A stretch of DNA of 64,000 nt, from positions 372,001 through 436,000 of the forward strand of contig NZ_JAFBBW010000001.1 in the NCBI RefSeq assembly GCF_016907355.1, written 5' to 3'. Position numbers and translations under genes: made by a program. The notes under the pieces are model-generated. The model was not told where the DNA came from, ran no database searches, and saw only the letters and a list, made by a program, of their open reading frames with translations. Every line of letters starts with the position of its first letter. Within the stretch, counting starts at the first letter, position 1. Positions 62,112 to 64,000 of the stretch are shown piece by piece. This DNA is from Agromyces aurantiacus. Its GTDB lineage: Bacteria > Actinomycetota > Actinomycetes > Actinomycetales > Microbacteriaceae.

Positions 62112-63320
62112 TCATCGCGCGGCGTGACGACGCCCGGTCGTGCTCCCCGCCTCGCGGGGAGCGACCACCAGCACGTGGACGGCGACGGCCGCGCCGGCGA
62201 CGACGGCGGTGCCCGCGGCCGTGGCCTGGGTCGGCAGCCACGGCGCGGCCAGCGCGAGCCCGAGGCATCCCGCGGCCGAGACGAGCAGGTGCCAGACCCG
62301 CCGTTCGCTGCCGGCGACGCGTCGCAGCCAGGCGATGGCCGCGAGCGAGATCGCTCCGGATGCCGCGACCACGGCGACCCCGGCGGCGCCCGCAACGCCG
62401 TGCCCGGCGTCGATCTCGAGCTGCGCACGGAACCCCGCGCCGATCGCGGCGATCGCCGCGAACAGCACGTAGTGCCCGTAGCCCCACACGAACGCCGCGG
62501 TGCGGCTGCGCTCGAGGGGGTCGCCGCCGAGCGCGTCGAAGTAGAGCCACCACAGCGCGAAGGCGAGTGCGAGTGCCGAACCGGTCGTGACGATGACGGG
62601 CAGGTCGAGGAAGAGCTCGTCGGCCGCGTCGGCCAGGCCGTAGGCGATCGCGAGGACGGTCTCGCCGAGGACGATGATCGTGAACAGGCCGTACCGTTCG
62701 GCGATGTGGCGCGGGTGGAACACGGGCCCCGGAGACCGCCGCACCGCGAGCACGGGCGTGACGAGCTCGACCGCGAGGGCGAGCGCGAACACGGGCCACT
62801 GCCAGGGCGCGCCCGCGAACGCCCCGACGAGCCACAGCACCTGCGCGACGACCGTCCCGATGGCGTAGGTCAATGCGAACGCCCGGTGCGCGGCATCCGC
62901 TGCGGCGCTGCGCAGCCACGACACGACGAGGGGGAGGCGCATCGCGGTGTACGCGAGTGCGAACGGCACGACGTCGCCGTGCGCGGCCGCGGGCACGGCC
63001 GCCGCGACGGCGAGCACGCCGGCCATCTGGGCCATGGTCAGGATGCGGGTCACCGGGTCGTCGTGCGAGAAGGCCGTGGCGTACCAGGTGTAGCTCATCC
63101 AGGCCCACCAGATGGGGATGAAGAGGAGCGCCGACACGAGCGCCGCCTCCCACGCGTGGCCGTCGGCGATGCCGTGATGGAACTCGGCGGCGAGGAACGC
63201 GACGGCGACGACGAAGCACAGGTCGAAGAACAGCTCGAGGGGCGTCGCCGCGCGTTCCTCCACGTCGTGGTCGCGCATGACCGCGCGCCGGAGGAGGACG
63301 GGCCGGCCGATCTCAGTCAC
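62112..63320 (-). CDS. LtrA family membrane protein (second copy)
   Basis: 402 residues, about twelve hydrophobic helices. TPLELFFDLCFVVAVAFLA and HIAERYGLFTIIVLGETVLA are the LtrA signatures. Clear paralogue of the gene at 55266. Overlaps the oxidoreductase end by 8 bases. Confidence 0.88.
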   Translation of the reverse strand: MTEIGRPVLLRRAVMRDHDVEERAATPLELFFDLCFVVAVAFLAAEFHHGIADGHAWEAALVSALLFIPIWWAWMSYTWYATAFSHDDPVTRILTMAQMAGVLAVAAAVPAAAHGDVVPFALAYTAMRLPLVVSWLRSAAADAAHRAFALTYAIGTVVAQVLWLVGAFAGAPWQWPVFALALAVELVTPVLAVRRSPGPVFHPRHIAERYGLFTIIVLGETVLAIAYGLADAADELFLDLPVIVTTGSALALAFALWWLYFDALGGDPLERSRTAAFVWGYGHYVLFAAIAAIGAGFRAQLEIDAGHGVAGAAGVAVVAASGAISLAAIAWLRRVAGSERRVWHLLVSAAGCLGLALAAPWLPTQATAAGTAVVAGAAVAVHVLVVAPREAGSTTGRRHAAR

Positions 63321-63948
63321 CGAGCACCGCCCACGTGAGGGTGGCCGGCCGGTCCCCGCCGCGCACCATCCGCAGCCACAGCAGCGTGAGGTGCTCGAGG
63401 TGCAGCGCCTGGGCGGCCGGCCCGCTGTCGACCGGTCGCCAGCCCATGCGGTCGATGAGCCCCGCCACCGAGTGCTTCGCCGCGTCGTCGTCGCCGGCGA
63501 TGAGCATGGCGGGGCGCAGGTCGCCCGCCCGGGCGGGCGGTTCCGCGAAGTTCTCGGCGCCGTAGATCGAGAACGCCTTGACCACTTGCGCGCCGGGTGC
63601 GAGCGAGGCGATCACGTCGGTCGCGGACCGCTCGGATCCGAGCGCGTGCGTGAAGCCCGGCCCGACGGGGTTCGTGGCGTCGACCAGCGTGCGGCCCACA
63701 AGCGCGTCGCGGAGCGGTGCGAGCACCTCGCCGACGGCCCGGAACGGGACGGCGAGCACGACGAGGTCGGCGCCCCCGACGGCGGTGAGCGCCGGCTCGA
63801 CGGCCAGGCCGGGAACCCGCTCGCGGAGGGGTCCCGACGTGTCCCGCCGCTGGGGGTCGAGGCCGATCACGACCTGTTCGCCCAGCCGGCTCAGATGCGT
63901 GGCGAGCGCGCCGCCGACGCGGCCGTGCCCGAGGATCGCGATGCGCAT
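63313..63948 (-). CDS. NADPH-dependent F420 reductase-type oxidoreductase
   Basis: 211 residues. Rossmann start MRIAILGHGRVGGALATHL, then ADLVVLAVPF, DATNP and VVKAFSIYGAENF, all typical of the F420:NADP oxidoreductase/NAD-binding family. Whether it uses F420 cannot be told. GGAAGG lies upstream of ATG. Confidence 0.85.
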   Translation of the reverse strand: MRIAILGHGRVGGALATHLSRLGEQVVIGLDPQRRDTSGPLRERVPGLAVEPALTAVGGADLVVLAVPFRAVGEVLAPLRDALVGRTLVDATNPVGPGFTHALGSERSATDVIASLAPGAQVVKAFSIYGAENFAEPPARAGDLRPAMLIAGDDDAAKHSVAGLIDRMGWRPVDSGPAAQALHLEHLTLLWLRMVRGGDRPATLTWAVLGD

Positions 63949-64000
63949 GCCGCACCTTCCGTTACAGAAGTGGATCGAAATTGGTCACATCGTACGGTGC

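Overview
This window is high-GC actinobacterial chromosome. Gene content and order (gyrB-gyrA-DUF3566-tRNA-Ile-tRNA-Ala, then ppiA, rhomboid, crgA, class E sortase, trpG and the pknB/pknA/pbpA/rodA/pstP/fhaB/fhaA cluster) are the classic origin-proximal block of Actinobacteria. Details such as the small membrane protein between sortase and trpG suggest Microbacteriaceae, perhaps Agromyces-like; that placement is inference. 

Layout. 1-4.2 kb: gyrase genes and two tRNAs. 4.3-9.4 kb: small secreted protein, TPR protein, PrmC-like methyltransferase, Nudix hydrolase, two hypotheticals, cyclophilin and rhomboid protease. 9.4-9.6 kb: a tight cluster of five DnaA boxes. 9.6-20.4 kb: cell-division and peptidoglycan genes, ending with a seven-gene leftward operon of Ser/Thr kinases, phosphatase, FHA proteins, a SEDS glycosyltransferase and a transpeptidase. 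20.5-23.9 kb: a GH65 phosphorylase and its beta-phosphoglucomutase. 24.1 kb: tRNA-Leu(CAG).

24.2-46.6 kb is an integrated mobile element placed 12 bp beyond the tRNA-Leu CCA. I could define both ends: a shared TGCA core at 24194-24197 and 46616-46619 rebuilds a perfectly palindromic attP (GATTGCAATC) and attB (ACTGCAGT). The crossover lies inside the large serine integrase gene. In the circle the integrase frame continues in phase into a 127-residue double helix-turn-helix tail that is now stranded at the other end, 22 kb away; in the chromosome it reads instead antisense through the tRNA and into the phosphomutase. The left half of the element is a leftward transfer module (small proteins, MT-A70 methylase, coupling ATPase, replication-relaxation protein, ArdA-like antirestriction protein, integrase). 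The right half is a rightward cargo of defence-type genes: a protein of unknown function, a uracil-DNA-glycosylase-like protein, an RHH regulator, a complete type I restriction-modification operon with a YgjP-type metallopeptidase, a two-gene CBASS (S-4TM effector plus CD-NTase) and an AlbA_2/Schlafen-type protein. Its promoters share a TTGAC(A/T/G)-N16-17-CATA form, unlike the chromosomal genes, many of which show TANNNT 6-7 nt before ATG and look leaderless.

46.8-64 kb returns to chromosome: PAP2 phosphatase, a metal-responsive pair of divergent genes with two CsoR-type operators, a tRNA deacylase, DUF2255, a DeoR regulator, an SRAP peptidase, a secreted LVIVD-repeat protein, a DUF305 lipoprotein, two LtrA membrane proteins, an epimerase, a two-component system, a GT39-like mannosyltransferase with GtrA, and an F420/NADP-type oxidoreductase.
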